Assembly (NCBI RefSeq): GCF_040750475.1
Contig: NZ_JABJVY010000008.1
Span: 131,995-195,994, forward strand
Reading direction: 5' to 3'
Length of the DNA: 64,000 nt
Origin: Amorphus sp040750475
GTDB taxonomy: Bacteria > Pseudomonadota > Alphaproteobacteria > Rhizobiales > Amorphaceae
In this document: positions 8,324 through 16,376 of the stretch, piece after piece
How positions within the stretch are numbered: the first letter of the stretch is position 1
Layout: each line of letters opens with the position of its first letter
Program-made: the position numbers and the translations under genes
Notes under the pieces: model-generated
Database searches by the model: none
What the model was told of the DNA's origin: nothing
Seen by the model: the letters and a program-made list of their open reading frames with translations, nothing else

Positions 8324-9355
8324 TCAGTTCATATAGCCGTCGTCGTCCGGGTCGCCGAGCTCGATCTCGCCCCGCCCCGCCATTTCCAGCGCAAGGTCGG
8401 TGATCAGGCGGCGGGCCTCGGCGATGTCGCGCTGGGAGGACGCCTCGCTGTTCTGGATTTCCTGCTCCACCATGCGGCGCACGCGCGAGGCGAGCGACTG
8501 CAGGATGATGTCGCGGAACTCCGGATTGGCGCCCTTGAGCGCAACCACGACCTTTTCGTTCGGCACCTGGTCGAACAGCGTGGTCCGTGCGCGGGGCGTG
8601 AGCCGGATGATATCGTCGAAGGTGAACAGGAGTCCCTTCAGGATCTCCGCCGACTTCGGCTTCGACTGGGCGAGGTCTTCCAGGACCTCTTCCATCTGGT
8701 CGCGCTCCATCTTGTTGATGATGTCGGCCATGCGCGCATGGGTGTCGGAACCGGCATTGCGCGAGAAGTTCATCATGAAGTCTTCGTGGATCGTTTTCTC
8801 GATGATCTGCATGGTCTCATCGACGATCGGCTTGAAGGTGAGCATGCGGCGCGTCAGATCGCTGCGCAGCTCCGAGGGAAGATGCGCCATGACCTTCGCC
8901 GCGCAGCCAGACTTTACCTTGGACAGGATTAGCGCAGCTGTCTGCGGATGCTCTTTGACCAGGTAGGAGGCGAGGGACTGCTCGGCGACCTGCGAGATCC
9001 GGTCCCAGATCGAATGGTTCTGGCTGCCCAGAACGTCATTCATGATCTGCCTGACCTCGTCGGGATCCAGAATCCCGCTCAGGAGCTTTTCGACCGCGTC
9101 CGCGTTGCCGACCAAGCTCGCGCCGGCACCGAATTGGGACGCGAAGTCCTCCACCAGCGCTTCCAGTTGGGTGGAATTGACCGGACGCAGCTCGGCGATC
9201 GACCGGGTCACCATCCGGATCTCGTCGGCGTTGAAATGGCGCATGACCCGCGCGGCCGCCGGCTTGCCCATCGCCATGAGCAAGGCGGCGACACGGTCCG
9301 GCCCCTTCAGCGGGCGCGGTCCTCTGGCGGTGGGTGCAACGGCGGCAGCGGTCAT
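8324..9355 (-). CDS. fliG: Flagellar motor switch protein FliG
   Basis: C-ring protein that contacts the MS-ring and the stator. The 343 residues show the FliG middle-domain motif EHPQTAALILSKV (about 133-145) and the C-terminal torque domain with a charged ridge (PNEKVVVALKGANPEFRDII, then SRVRRMVEQEI). It sits in the switch-gene order fliM, small gene, fliN, fliG. There is an N-terminal Ala/Pro stretch before the usual start of homology (PLKGPDRVAALLMAMG). Confidence 0.97.
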   Translation of the reverse strand: MTAAAVAPTARGPRPLKGPDRVAALLMAMGKPAAARVMRHFNADEIRMVTRSIAELRPVNSTQLEALVEDFASQFGAGASLVGNADAVEKLLSGILDPDEVRQIMNDVLGSQNHSIWDRISQVAEQSLASYLVKEHPQTAALILSKVKSGCAAKVMAHLPSELRSDLTRRMLTFKPIVDETMQIIEKTIHEDFMMNFSRNAGSDTHARMADIINKMERDQMEEVLEDLAQSKPKSAEILKGLLFTFDDIIRLTPRARTTLFDQVPNEKVVVALKGANPEFRDIILQSLASRVRRMVEQEIQNSEASSQRDIAEARRLITDLALEMAGRGEIELGDPDDDGYMN

Positions 9356-9365
9356 GGCGAAGGAC

Positions 9366-9728
9366 CTAGCTGTTCATCTCGGAACCGGGCGGGCCGACGA
9401 TCTCCGTCAGCGACACGCCGAAGCGAGAGTTGTCGTCTTCCACGACCACGACCTCGCCGCGGGCGATCACGCGACCATTGACGACCACGTCCACAGGCTC
9501 GCCGACGCGGTGGTCGAGCGGAACGATCGCGCCCCGACCGAGCTTCATCAGGTTGGCGACCGGCATCGTCGCCGAGCCGAGGACCACCTGCATCAAAACC
9601 GGAATGCGCAAAATGGAATCGAGATTGCGGGCGGTGCCGAAATTCCACTTTTCGGCGGCCTCCGCAGGCACCTCGTGGCTGGGGTCGGCGAAAGGGTCCA
9701 CCATGGCATCTTCATCGTTCACGGACAT
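9366..9728 (-). CDS. fliN: Flagellar motor switch protein FliN
   Basis: C-ring base component. The 120-residue protein has a variable acidic N-terminus and a C-terminal SpoA/FliN domain (about 35-113), seen in LDSILRIPVLMQVVLGSATM, LMKLGRGAIVPLDHRVGEPV and DVVVNGRVIARGEVVVVED. Start ATG at 9726-9728, 33 bases after the small membrane gene upstream and 10 before fliG. Confidence 0.95.
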   Translation of the reverse strand: MSVNDEDAMVDPFADPSHEVPAEAAEKWNFGTARNLDSILRIPVLMQVVLGSATMPVANLMKLGRGAIVPLDHRVGEPVDVVVNGRVIARGEVVVVEDDNSRFGVSLTEIVGPPGSEMNS

Positions 9729-9761
9729 GAAAGCGGTTCCTTAGAATGGTCGGCGCGGGGA

Positions 9762-10055
9762 TCAGCGGGGGGTGTCCAGAGCGGATGCGCGGGTGCGGGC
9801 ATCGATCGTGGCGACCAACGCCTCCGCCTGGTCGATGCGCACCGCGAGATCCAGTGCGGTCGCGCGCCCGTCGGCATTGAGGGCTTCGACGGCCGTCCGC
9901 GCGGCCGCTAGCGCGTCCTCGGTTTCGCAGAAGATGCGGCGATAGTCGCCAAGCGCGACGTCGAGCCGCCTCAGACGGCGATACATCAGCGCCGCGAACA
10001 CGCTCGTGACGACAAGGGCCACCAGAAGCGTGGCGTCAACGAGGTAGGATGTCAT
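9762..10055 (-). CDS. Small membrane-anchored protein between fliM and fliN
   Basis: A 97-residue protein with one N-terminal membrane segment (about 5-24, LVDATLLVALVVTSVFAALM), a basic patch (YRRLRRLD) and a helical, probably coiled-coil remainder (ETEDALAAARTAVEALNADG and similar). I do not recognise a named family. Its start lies 20 bases inside the 3' end of fliM and it is 33 bases before fliN, so it is co-expressed with the switch proteins. A flagellar membrane-associated role is inferred from position only. Confidence 0.75.
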   Translation of the reverse strand: MTSYLVDATLLVALVVTSVFAALMYRRLRRLDVALGDYRRIFCETEDALAAARTAVEALNADGRATALDLAVRIDQAEALVATIDARTRASALDTPR

Positions 10056-10968
10056 CGATGAACTCCTGCTCCTGGTCGATCAAATCGTCGATCCGAAGTT
10101 GATAGCTGCCTTCCGCTTGGCCCAACTCGCACCAGAAGAGCTGCTCGCTTGAGCTCACCAGCTTGACGCGGGAGCGCGGCGTGGCGTTGAGATGCAGCAC
10201 TTGGCCGACCTTGAGCCGGGAAATCTCGTCCAGCGAAATCTCCCGCGATTCCAGGATGGCGTTGAGCGTCACCTGGGTCTTCTGGATCTCCGTTCCGATC
10301 TGCTTGACCCAGGCGGGATCGCGCACCGAGGAATCCCCGGTGAATGCACGCGCCAGCGTTTGGCGCATCGGCGTCAGCGCCGATTGCGGGATCATCAGAA
10401 ACATCTCGCCGCCGCGGTTGATCGCCTGCAGCAGGAACTTCGCCACCACCGACTGGTTGTTGCGCCGGCCCATGACAGCGAAGTCGAGACGGGTCTCCAG
10501 GCGCTCGAACCGAAAGCTGGTGTCGGAGACGAGCGAGAAGGATTCCTTCATCGCCTTCGCCACCAGCTCGAACAGCGTCTGGCAAATGCGCATTTCGATG
10601 TTGGTGAACGGCCGCTCATCGTCGATCGGCGGCTCGGAGCCGTCGGAGCCGAACAGGGCTTCCACCATGGTGAAGACGAAGTCGCGATCGAACCCCACCA
10701 GGACGTGCGAGTCCCATCCCGGAGCGTTGAAGACGCCGACGACCGCGTTGCCCTCATACTCCTCGAGCACGTCGCCAATGCGGCCACTCTCGATATGGCT
10801 CAGCGAATAGTAGCACTGCGAGGCTGCCAGGTGCCGCATGCTGTCGGCAACATGGGTGGTGACGCGATCGAAGATCACATGCAGCATTGGAAGCCGGTCG
10901 AGCGAAAGGCCGGCCGCGTCCAAAAGCATGTCGCGGATATCGCCCGCGGAAGGGCTGTGAGCGTTCAT
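10036..10968 (-). CDS. fliM: Flagellar motor switch protein FliM
   Basis: Middle part of the C-ring and docking site for phosphorylated CheY. From the ATG at 10966-10968, four bases after motA, the product is 310 residues. The CheC-like middle domain includes YYSLSHIESGRIGDVLEEYE, DRDFVFTMVEALFGSDG and RPFTNIEMRI; the C-terminus is a FliN-like SpoA domain (EISLDEISRLKVGQVLHLNA). The usual N-terminal CheY-binding peptide (LSQxEIDALL) is only weakly echoed by SAGDIRDMLLDAAG at residues 7-20. An open frame runs further upstream into motA but is not needed. Confidence 0.95.
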   Translation of the reverse strand: MNAHSPSAGDIRDMLLDAAGLSLDRLPMLHVIFDRVTTHVADSMRHLAASQCYYSLSHIESGRIGDVLEEYEGNAVVGVFNAPGWDSHVLVGFDRDFVFTMVEALFGSDGSEPPIDDERPFTNIEMRICQTLFELVAKAMKESFSLVSDTSFRFERLETRLDFAVMGRRNNQSVVAKFLLQAINRGGEMFLMIPQSALTPMRQTLARAFTGDSSVRDPAWVKQIGTEIQKTQVTLNAILESREISLDEISRLKVGQVLHLNATPRSRVKLVSSSEQLFWCELGQAEGSYQLRIDDLIDQEQEFIDDILPR

Positions 10969-10972
10969 CGGT

Positions 10973-11860
10973 CTAGGCCGCCTGCTGGAGCGCCGCGCCG
11001 GAGCCGGGCGTGTTGGCGATAGCGTCGTTCTCAACGTCGTCGATGGACGGCCGCTCGGCGGCCGAGATCGTCTTGCGACCGTGCTCCAGCGCGATCTGCG
11101 GCAAGGCACCGTTCATGTAGGCGATCAGCGTCTGCTTGGTGATGATGTAGGGCTGACACTGCTTCTCGCGGGTGACCTTGATCTTGGTCGCCAGCGGCGA
11201 AAGCATCGCATAGGACGAGAAGATGCCGACGAAGGTGCCGATCAGGGCCGAGCCGATATAGTGGCCGAGGATCTCCGGCGACTGGTCGATCGCGCCCATC
11301 GCCTTCACGATGCCGAGCACGGCCGCGCAGATGCCGATCGCCGGCAACGCTTCGGCCACGGTGCTGACCGCGTTGTACGGCTTGGTCTTGTACTTCTTGA
11401 TGGTGGAGATTTCCTGCTCCATCAGCGCCTCGATCTCGTGCGAGCGGGCGTTGCCGATTAGGATCAACCGGACATAGTCGCAGATATACTGCGTGAGATA
11501 CTTATCTTTCTGGATCTTCGGGTAGTGCTGGAAGATCGGCGAATTGTCGGGATCGTCGATATGACCCTCGACCTCGTTGCGCGGCTTGGAGCGCAGCTCG
11601 CGCATGAGGGAGAACAGCAGGCCGAGAAGGGCGAGATAGTCGGCCTTCTTCGGTCCGGCGCCCTTGATCGCCTCCAGCATGCCCTTGCCGGTGTCTTTGA
11701 TGACCGACATCGGGTTGGCGATGATGAAGGTGCCGAGCGCGATGCCGCCGATGATGACGTACTCGAACGGCTGCCAGATGACTTCGATGTGTCCGCCCAT
11801 CGCCATGAAGCCTCCAGCCATGGAGGCAATACCGACGACAAGCCCGATGAGAACGCCCAA
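10973..11860 (-). CDS. motA: Flagellar motor stator protein MotA
   Basis: Proton-channel stator subunit. The 295-residue protein has four membrane segments and the MotA signatures MAMGGHIEVIWQPFEYVIIG, FIIANPMSVIKDTGKGML, cytoplasmic charged region (LMRELRSKPRNEVEGHID), and AVSTVAEALPAIGICAAVLG with IGSALIGTFVGIFSSYAML. The start is a rare TTG at 11858-11860, supported by AAGGAG seven bases upstream and by good agreement with MotA N-termini; no upstream ATG fits. MotB is not in this window. First gene of the leftward operon. Confidence 0.96.
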   Translation of the reverse strand: MGVLIGLVVGIASMAGGFMAMGGHIEVIWQPFEYVIIGGIALGTFIIANPMSVIKDTGKGMLEAIKGAGPKKADYLALLGLLFSLMRELRSKPRNEVEGHIDDPDNSPIFQHYPKIQKDKYLTQYICDYVRLILIGNARSHEIEALMEQEISTIKKYKTKPYNAVSTVAEALPAIGICAAVLGIVKAMGAIDQSPEILGHYIGSALIGTFVGIFSSYAMLSPLATKIKVTREKQCQPYIITKQTLIAYMNGALPQIALEHGRKTISAAERPSIDDVENDAIANTPGSGAALQQAA

Positions 11861-12093
11861 GGGTCCACTCCTTCCCGATAAGAGTGGCGCACTCTAGGCG
11901 TGGCTAGCTTGCGCGAGGCTGATCGTCCGCATGCCCTCGCGCGCGTGCGCTCCCATAAAGCCGCATGATCGCCGATCGGCGCCGCACCGGGCGTTTCGGG
12001 CGATCGGACTCGGTCTCGATCATCCCTGCGGCGGGCCGGCAGTTTCGCGCAAGCCTGGCCGGCGATCCTTGATCCAACCATCGAGGATGGACC
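11861..12093. promoter_or_regulatory. Divergent flagellar promoter region
   Basis: The 233 bases between motA (leftward) and the DUF1217 gene (rightward) must hold promoters for both flagellar blocks. I see good ribosome-binding sites at each edge (AAGGAG for motA, GAGGATGG for the rightward gene) and several GC-rich partial palindromes (for example GATCGCCGATCGGCG near 11970), but no promoter motif I can name with confidence. Confidence 0.5.
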
Positions 12094-12870
12094 ATGATCT
12101 CGACCTACACGTCCTATCGTCTCGCAACGCGCGATCTCGACCGTACGCTGGCCATGAAAGCGGCGGAGAAACCGGTCGCGCTGGAGACAAAGTACTATCT
12201 GGAGAATATCTCCAAGGTGAAGTCGGTCGACGACTTCCTCGGCGACACGCGCCTGTTCCGCTACGCGATGAACGCGTTCGGACTTCAGGATATGGCCCAC
12301 GCCAAGGGCTATATGCGCAAGATCCTCAGCGAGAGCCTCGCCGACGAGAAGAGCCTGGTCAATCGTGTAAACGACGACCGTTTCAAGTCGTTCGCGGAGA
12401 CCTTCAACTTCGTCGACAAGGGCGAAGAGGCCATCCAGGCGGACGCCGCCCGCCAGGGCGTCGTCGACCGGTTCGTGCGCCAGACCCTGGAGGTCGATCT
12501 CGGCACGGAGAACGAAGCGGTCCGGCTCGCGCTCTACTTCCAGCGTTCGGTGGGCGACATCAAGTCCGGTTACTCCATTCTGGCCGATAACGCGCTGATG
12601 GAGGTCGTCTACACCGCGCTCGGCTTTCCCGACGAGATGAAGGGCGCCGACATCGACAAGCAGGCTGCCTCGATCGAGAAGCGTCTCGATCTGGACAAGC
12701 TGAAGGACCCGAAAGAGCTGGAGAAGTTCTTGGTCCGCTTCTCCTCCATGTGGGACCTGAAACAGGGCACCCCGGCCTCCCCGATCCTGTCGCTGTTTTC
12801 CAATCAGTCGATGCCGTCGATCGGCCTCGACCTCGCCATGACCTTACAGCAGTTCAAGCGCGGAGGCTGA
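12094..12870 (+). CDS. DUF1217-family flagellar-associated protein
   Basis: A 258-residue soluble, highly helical protein, acidic and rich in Leu, Asp and Lys, with FLGDTRLFRYAMNAFGLQDM, KGYMRKILSESLADEKSLVN, and a repeated pattern of short helices. It resembles the DUF1217 proteins encoded beside flgF in rhizobial flagellar clusters, whose biochemical role is not established. No signal peptide is visible. Start ATG at 12094 after GAGGATGG; flgF follows after six bases. The family call rests on resemblance and context. Confidence 0.78.
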   Translation: MISTYTSYRLATRDLDRTLAMKAAEKPVALETKYYLENISKVKSVDDFLGDTRLFRYAMNAFGLQDMAHAKGYMRKILSESLADEKSLVNRVNDDRFKSFAETFNFVDKGEEAIQADAARQGVVDRFVRQTLEVDLGTENEAVRLALYFQRSVGDIKSGYSILADNALMEVVYTALGFPDEMKGADIDKQAASIEKRLDLDKLKDPKELEKFLVRFSSMWDLKQGTPASPILSLFSNQSMPSIGLDLAMTLQQFKRGG

Positions 12871-12876
12871 CCGACT

Positions 12877-13602
12877 ATGTCATCCGGAATCTATGTCGGC
12901 CTGTCCGCCCAGATCGCGCTCGATCGCCGCTTGGCGACGGTCGCCAACAACGTCGCCAATATGAACACCACCGGCTTTCGCGCCGAAGAGGTCCGGTTCG
13001 ACACCGTTCTCTCCAAGCTCGGCACGCGCGAGGTCGCCTACTCCTCTCCCGGTGAAACCTATATCTCGCGCCAACCCGGCCAGGTCACCTACACCGGCAA
13101 CACCCTGGACGTGGCGATCGACGGCGACGGATGGTTCGCGATCGACACCGCCGCCGGCCCCGCCTACACCCGCGACGGCCGCATGCAGTTGTCGGAGTCC
13201 GGCGACCTCCTCTCCGTGGAAGGCCACGCCATCCTGGATTCCGGCGGCGCCCCGATTGCGCTCGATCCACGCGGCGGCGAAGTCACCATCGGACGCGACG
13301 GCATGCTCACCCAGGACGGTCGCCAGATGGGGTCCCTGGGCGTGTTCCTGCTGCCGGACACCGCTAAGCTCTCGCGCTACGGCGATACCGCCATCCTCTC
13401 CGATCAGGAAGGTTTGCCGGTGGAGGACCGCGTCGCCAACGGCGTCAAGCAGGGTTACGTCGAGGGCGCCAACGTCAATCCCGTCCTGGAAATGACCAAG
13501 CTCATCATGATCTCGCGCACCTTCGACAGTGCGGCCTCGGCCGTCGCGGAAAGCGAGGACACGCAGAAACAGGCAATCCAGGCTCTCGGACCGACCTCGT
13601 AA
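12877..13602 (+). CDS. flgF: Flagellar rod protein FlgF
   Basis: Proximal rod subunit, 241 residues. The N-terminal rod signature is TVANNVANMNTTGFRAEEV; central LDVAIDGDGWFAI matches the FlgF/FlgG core; the C-terminal helix is EGANVNPVLEMTKLIMISRT. It is shorter than FlgG (262) and lacks the canonical SAQRAYE ending, which favours FlgF. It is followed by fliI after about 20 bases. Confidence 0.95.
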   Translation: MSSGIYVGLSAQIALDRRLATVANNVANMNTTGFRAEEVRFDTVLSKLGTREVAYSSPGETYISRQPGQVTYTGNTLDVAIDGDGWFAIDTAAGPAYTRDGRMQLSESGDLLSVEGHAILDSGGAPIALDPRGGEVTIGRDGMLTQDGRQMGSLGVFLLPDTAKLSRYGDTAILSDQEGLPVEDRVANGVKQGYVEGANVNPVLEMTKLIMISRTFDSAASAVAESEDTQKQAIQALGPTS

Positions 13603-13623
13603 ACCGCTCCGAGTTGAACCGAC

Positions 13624-14961
13624 GTGGAACCTCAAAAAATGAACCCGCTCACGCGCCTCGCCGCGACCGTGGAAGAGGCGCTCGCGGAGCTCCCCGTCGT
13701 GCGCGTCGGGGGCACCGTCACCGACGTGTCGCCGACCGCCTACCGGGTTGCCGGATTGTCGTCGTTCGTGAAGCTCGGCGACCGGGTCGGTGTACGCGAC
13801 GGCAACCGGCTCATCGCCGGCGAAGCGATCCGGATCGATCGTGACACCGTCTCCGTCAAGCCTTTCGAGGATCGCATTGCCGTCGGCGTCGGCGCCACCG
13901 CGTTTCGGATGGGCGCCATGGGCCTCAGGCCGCATCCCGACTGGATCGGCCGAGTTGTGAACGCGCTCGGTGATCCGCTCGACGGCGGCGGCCCGCTTGC
14001 CCGTGGCGATCGGACCATGCCAGCCGACCGAGAGCCGCCTGCGGCGATGACGCGCGCGCGCATCGATAAGCCGCTGCGCACCGGCATCAAGGTGATCGAT
14101 CTCTTCACCCCGATCTGCGAGGGCCAGCGCATCGGCATCTTCGCCGGCTCCGGTGTCGGCAAGTCGACCATGCTGGCCATGATAGCCCGCGCCGAAAGCT
14201 TCGATGTGGTGGTGGTCGGCCTGGTGGGCGAACGCGGCCGCGAGGTGCGGGAGTTTCTGGAAGGTCCGCTGAAGGATAACCGCGCCAAATCGGTGGTGAT
14301 CGTCTCCACCGGCGACGAAAGCCCGATGATGCGCCGGCTTGCGCCCCAGTCGGCGACGGCGGTGGCGGAATATTTCCGCGACCTGGGCAAATCGGTGCTG
14401 CTGATCATCGATTCGGTGACGCGTTACGCCCATGCCGCCCGCGACGTGGCGCTTGCCGCCGGCGAGCCGGCAGTGGCGCGCGGCTATGCGCCGAGCACCT
14501 TTTCCGAGCTGCCCCGCCTTCTGGAGCGGGCCGGACCAGGCGCGGAAGGGGCCGGCACCATCACCGGCATCTTTTCGGTGCTGGTGGACGGCGACGACCA
14601 CAACGATCCAGTCGCCGATTCCATTCGCGGCACCCTCGACGGCCATGTCGTTCTCGACCGCGCGATCGCCGACCAGGGCCGCTTTCCGGCCGTCAACGTG
14701 CTGGGCTCGATCTCGCGTCTGGCCGAACTGGTCTGGAGCAAGGAGCAGCGGGAGCTGGTGCGTCGTCTGCGCGGCATGATCGCCCGCTTCGAGGACACGC
14801 GCGATCTCAGGCTGATGGGCGGCTATCACGCCGGCAGCGATCCCGACCTGGACCAGGCGGTCGCGCTGGTTCCGAAAGTCTACGAGGCGCTGCGCCAGAG
14901 CCCCGACACCGGCCTGGTGCGCGACGCCTTCTCCGATCTCGCCCAACTCATGCGCGGCTGA
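13624..14961 (+). CDS. fliI: Flagellum-specific ATPase FliI
   Basis: Export ATPase energising substrate unfolding at the flagellar gate. The 445-residue protein has the Walker A motif AGSGVGKS (174-181), the Walker B region KSVLLIIDSVTRYAHAARD (about 252-270), and the export-ATPase signature GYAPSTFSELPRLLERAG. The longest reading starts at GTG 13624; an ATG at 13639 (MNPLTRLAATVEEAL) is equally possible and would shorten it by five residues. FliH is not visible here; a FliJ-like coiled coil is encoded at 23456. Confidence 0.96.
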   Translation: MEPQKMNPLTRLAATVEEALAELPVVRVGGTVTDVSPTAYRVAGLSSFVKLGDRVGVRDGNRLIAGEAIRIDRDTVSVKPFEDRIAVGVGATAFRMGAMGLRPHPDWIGRVVNALGDPLDGGGPLARGDRTMPADREPPAAMTRARIDKPLRTGIKVIDLFTPICEGQRIGIFAGSGVGKSTMLAMIARAESFDVVVVGLVGERGREVREFLEGPLKDNRAKSVVIVSTGDESPMMRRLAPQSATAVAEYFRDLGKSVLLIIDSVTRYAHAARDVALAAGEPAVARGYAPSTFSELPRLLERAGPGAEGAGTITGIFSVLVDGDDHNDPVADSIRGTLDGHVVLDRAIADQGRFPAVNVLGSISRLAELVWSKEQRELVRRLRGMIARFEDTRDLRLMGGYHAGSDPDLDQAVALVPKVYEALRQSPDTGLVRDAFSDLAQLMRG

Positions 14962-15041
14962 GCCCGACAGCGCCTGCGCGCACCAGCCTCGCACAAGCCA
15001 ACCCCTTTCTAGTGTCGACGACCTAAGCGGGAGACCAGCTC

Positions 15042-16295
15042 ATGTCCCTTTACGGGCTACTTCGCACCAGCGTGTCGGGCATGAACGCCCAGTCCACCAA
15101 GCTATCCACCATTGGCGACAACGTCGCGAACTCCGATACAGCCGGCTACAAGCGCGCTTCTACGGAGTTCTCGTCGCTTCTCATGGCGAATTCCAAGACC
15201 AACTACAATTCCGGCTCCGTGGTCTCCAGCATTCGCTACGCGATCAACGAGCAGGGTGCGCTGTCCTACACCACCTCTTCCACCGATCTTGCGGTGCAGG
15301 GCGACGGCTTCTTCGTGGTGAACGACCCGACCGGCATGCCGTTTCTGACCCGCGCCGGCTCGTTCACCCGCGACGGCAACACCGGCAACCTGGTGAACGC
15401 CGCCGGCTTCACGCTGATGGGCTACGACATCAGCGAGGGGGACGCCCAGGGCACGCTCAACGGCTACGCCAATCTGGTACCGATCGACATCTCCGCCATG
15501 AACATGCAGGCGAGCGCGTCGACCACCGGCATCTTCACGGCCAACCTGCCGTCCGATGCCGGCATCGTTGCCGCCGCCGACCTGCCCAGCACCAACGCGG
15601 CGACGGCGGATTACACCGCCAAGTCGTCCATCGTCGTCTACGACGATCTCGGCAGCGAAGTCGTTCTGGACATCTACTTCTCGAAGTCCGCCGACAGCAC
15701 CTGGGAGGCCGCCGTCTACGACCAGGCCGACGCCACTCCCGGCTCAAGCTTCCCATACAGCTCCGCCGCCCTGGCCACGCAGACCATGACCTTCGATGCC
15801 AACGGCAACCTCACGAGTGCCGGCACCATGACGATCCCCGTGCCGGGCGGCCAGAATGTCACCGTCGACATCTCCAAGATGACCCAGCTCGCGACCGACT
15901 ACACCCCGCTAACGGCGACCGTCGACGGCTCGGCGCCGTCCACCGTCACCGACGTCGAGATCGGCGAGAACGGCATCGTCCAGGCAATCTACGAGAACGG
16001 CTCCAAGGCGGCAGCCTACCGGATCCCGCTCGCCGACGTGCCGAGCCCGGACAAGCTGCAGCCGATGGCCGGCAACATCTTCTCCACGACGCTGGAATCC
16101 GGCGACGTCACCGTCGGCTTCCCGACCGAATCCGGTCTCGGTTCGCTGGTCTCCGGTGCGCTGGAACAGTCCAACGTCGATCTCGCTACCGAGTTCACCG
16201 AGATGATCGTCGCCCAGCGCAGCTACACCGGCAACTCGAAGGTCTTCCAGACCGGCAACGAGCTGCTCGACACGCTGATGAACCTCAAGCGCTAA
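15042..16295 (+). CDS. flgE: Flagellar hook protein FlgE
   Basis: Hook subunit of 417 residues. N-terminal axial motif: GLLRTSVSGMNAQSTKLSTI, DNVANSDTAGYKRASTEFSS; core LAVQGDGFFVVNDPTGMPFL and TRAGSFTRDGNTGNLVNAAG; C-terminal helix GALEQSNVDLATEFTEMIVA, QRSYTGNSKVF. The ATG at 15042 follows GGGAGA. An 80-base gap after fliI suggests an internal promoter, but none is obvious. Confidence 0.97.
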   Translation: MSLYGLLRTSVSGMNAQSTKLSTIGDNVANSDTAGYKRASTEFSSLLMANSKTNYNSGSVVSSIRYAINEQGALSYTTSSTDLAVQGDGFFVVNDPTGMPFLTRAGSFTRDGNTGNLVNAAGFTLMGYDISEGDAQGTLNGYANLVPIDISAMNMQASASTTGIFTANLPSDAGIVAAADLPSTNAATADYTAKSSIVVYDDLGSEVVLDIYFSKSADSTWEAAVYDQADATPGSSFPYSSAALATQTMTFDANGNLTSAGTMTIPVPGGQNVTVDISKMTQLATDYTPLTATVDGSAPSTVTDVEIGENGIVQAIYENGSKAAAYRIPLADVPSPDKLQPMAGNIFSTTLESGDVTVGFPTESGLGSLVSGALEQSNVDLATEFTEMIVAQRSYTGNSKVFQTGNELLDTLMNLKR

Positions 16296-16316
16296 CCAAT
16301 AAATCGATCGCGATGA

Positions 16317-16341
16317 GGCTTGGTCTGATCCGACCAAAGCC
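16317..16341 (+). promoter_or_regulatory. Hairpin between flgE and flgK
   Basis: Inverted repeat GGCTTGGTC / GACCAAAGCC (nine pairs with one bulged A) around a six-base loop, 22 bases past the flgE stop. No T-run follows, so it is more likely an mRNA-stabilising or processing element than a terminator. Confidence 0.4.
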
Positions 16342-16376
16342 GATCGTGATTATCCCGACAAAGGGGAGACGAGAAC

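Noticed and set aside
12880..14994. A 704-codon open frame on the minus strand
   Set aside because: It is antisense to flgF and fliI, both clear genes; long antisense frames are expected at this GC content, and its sequence has no family features.
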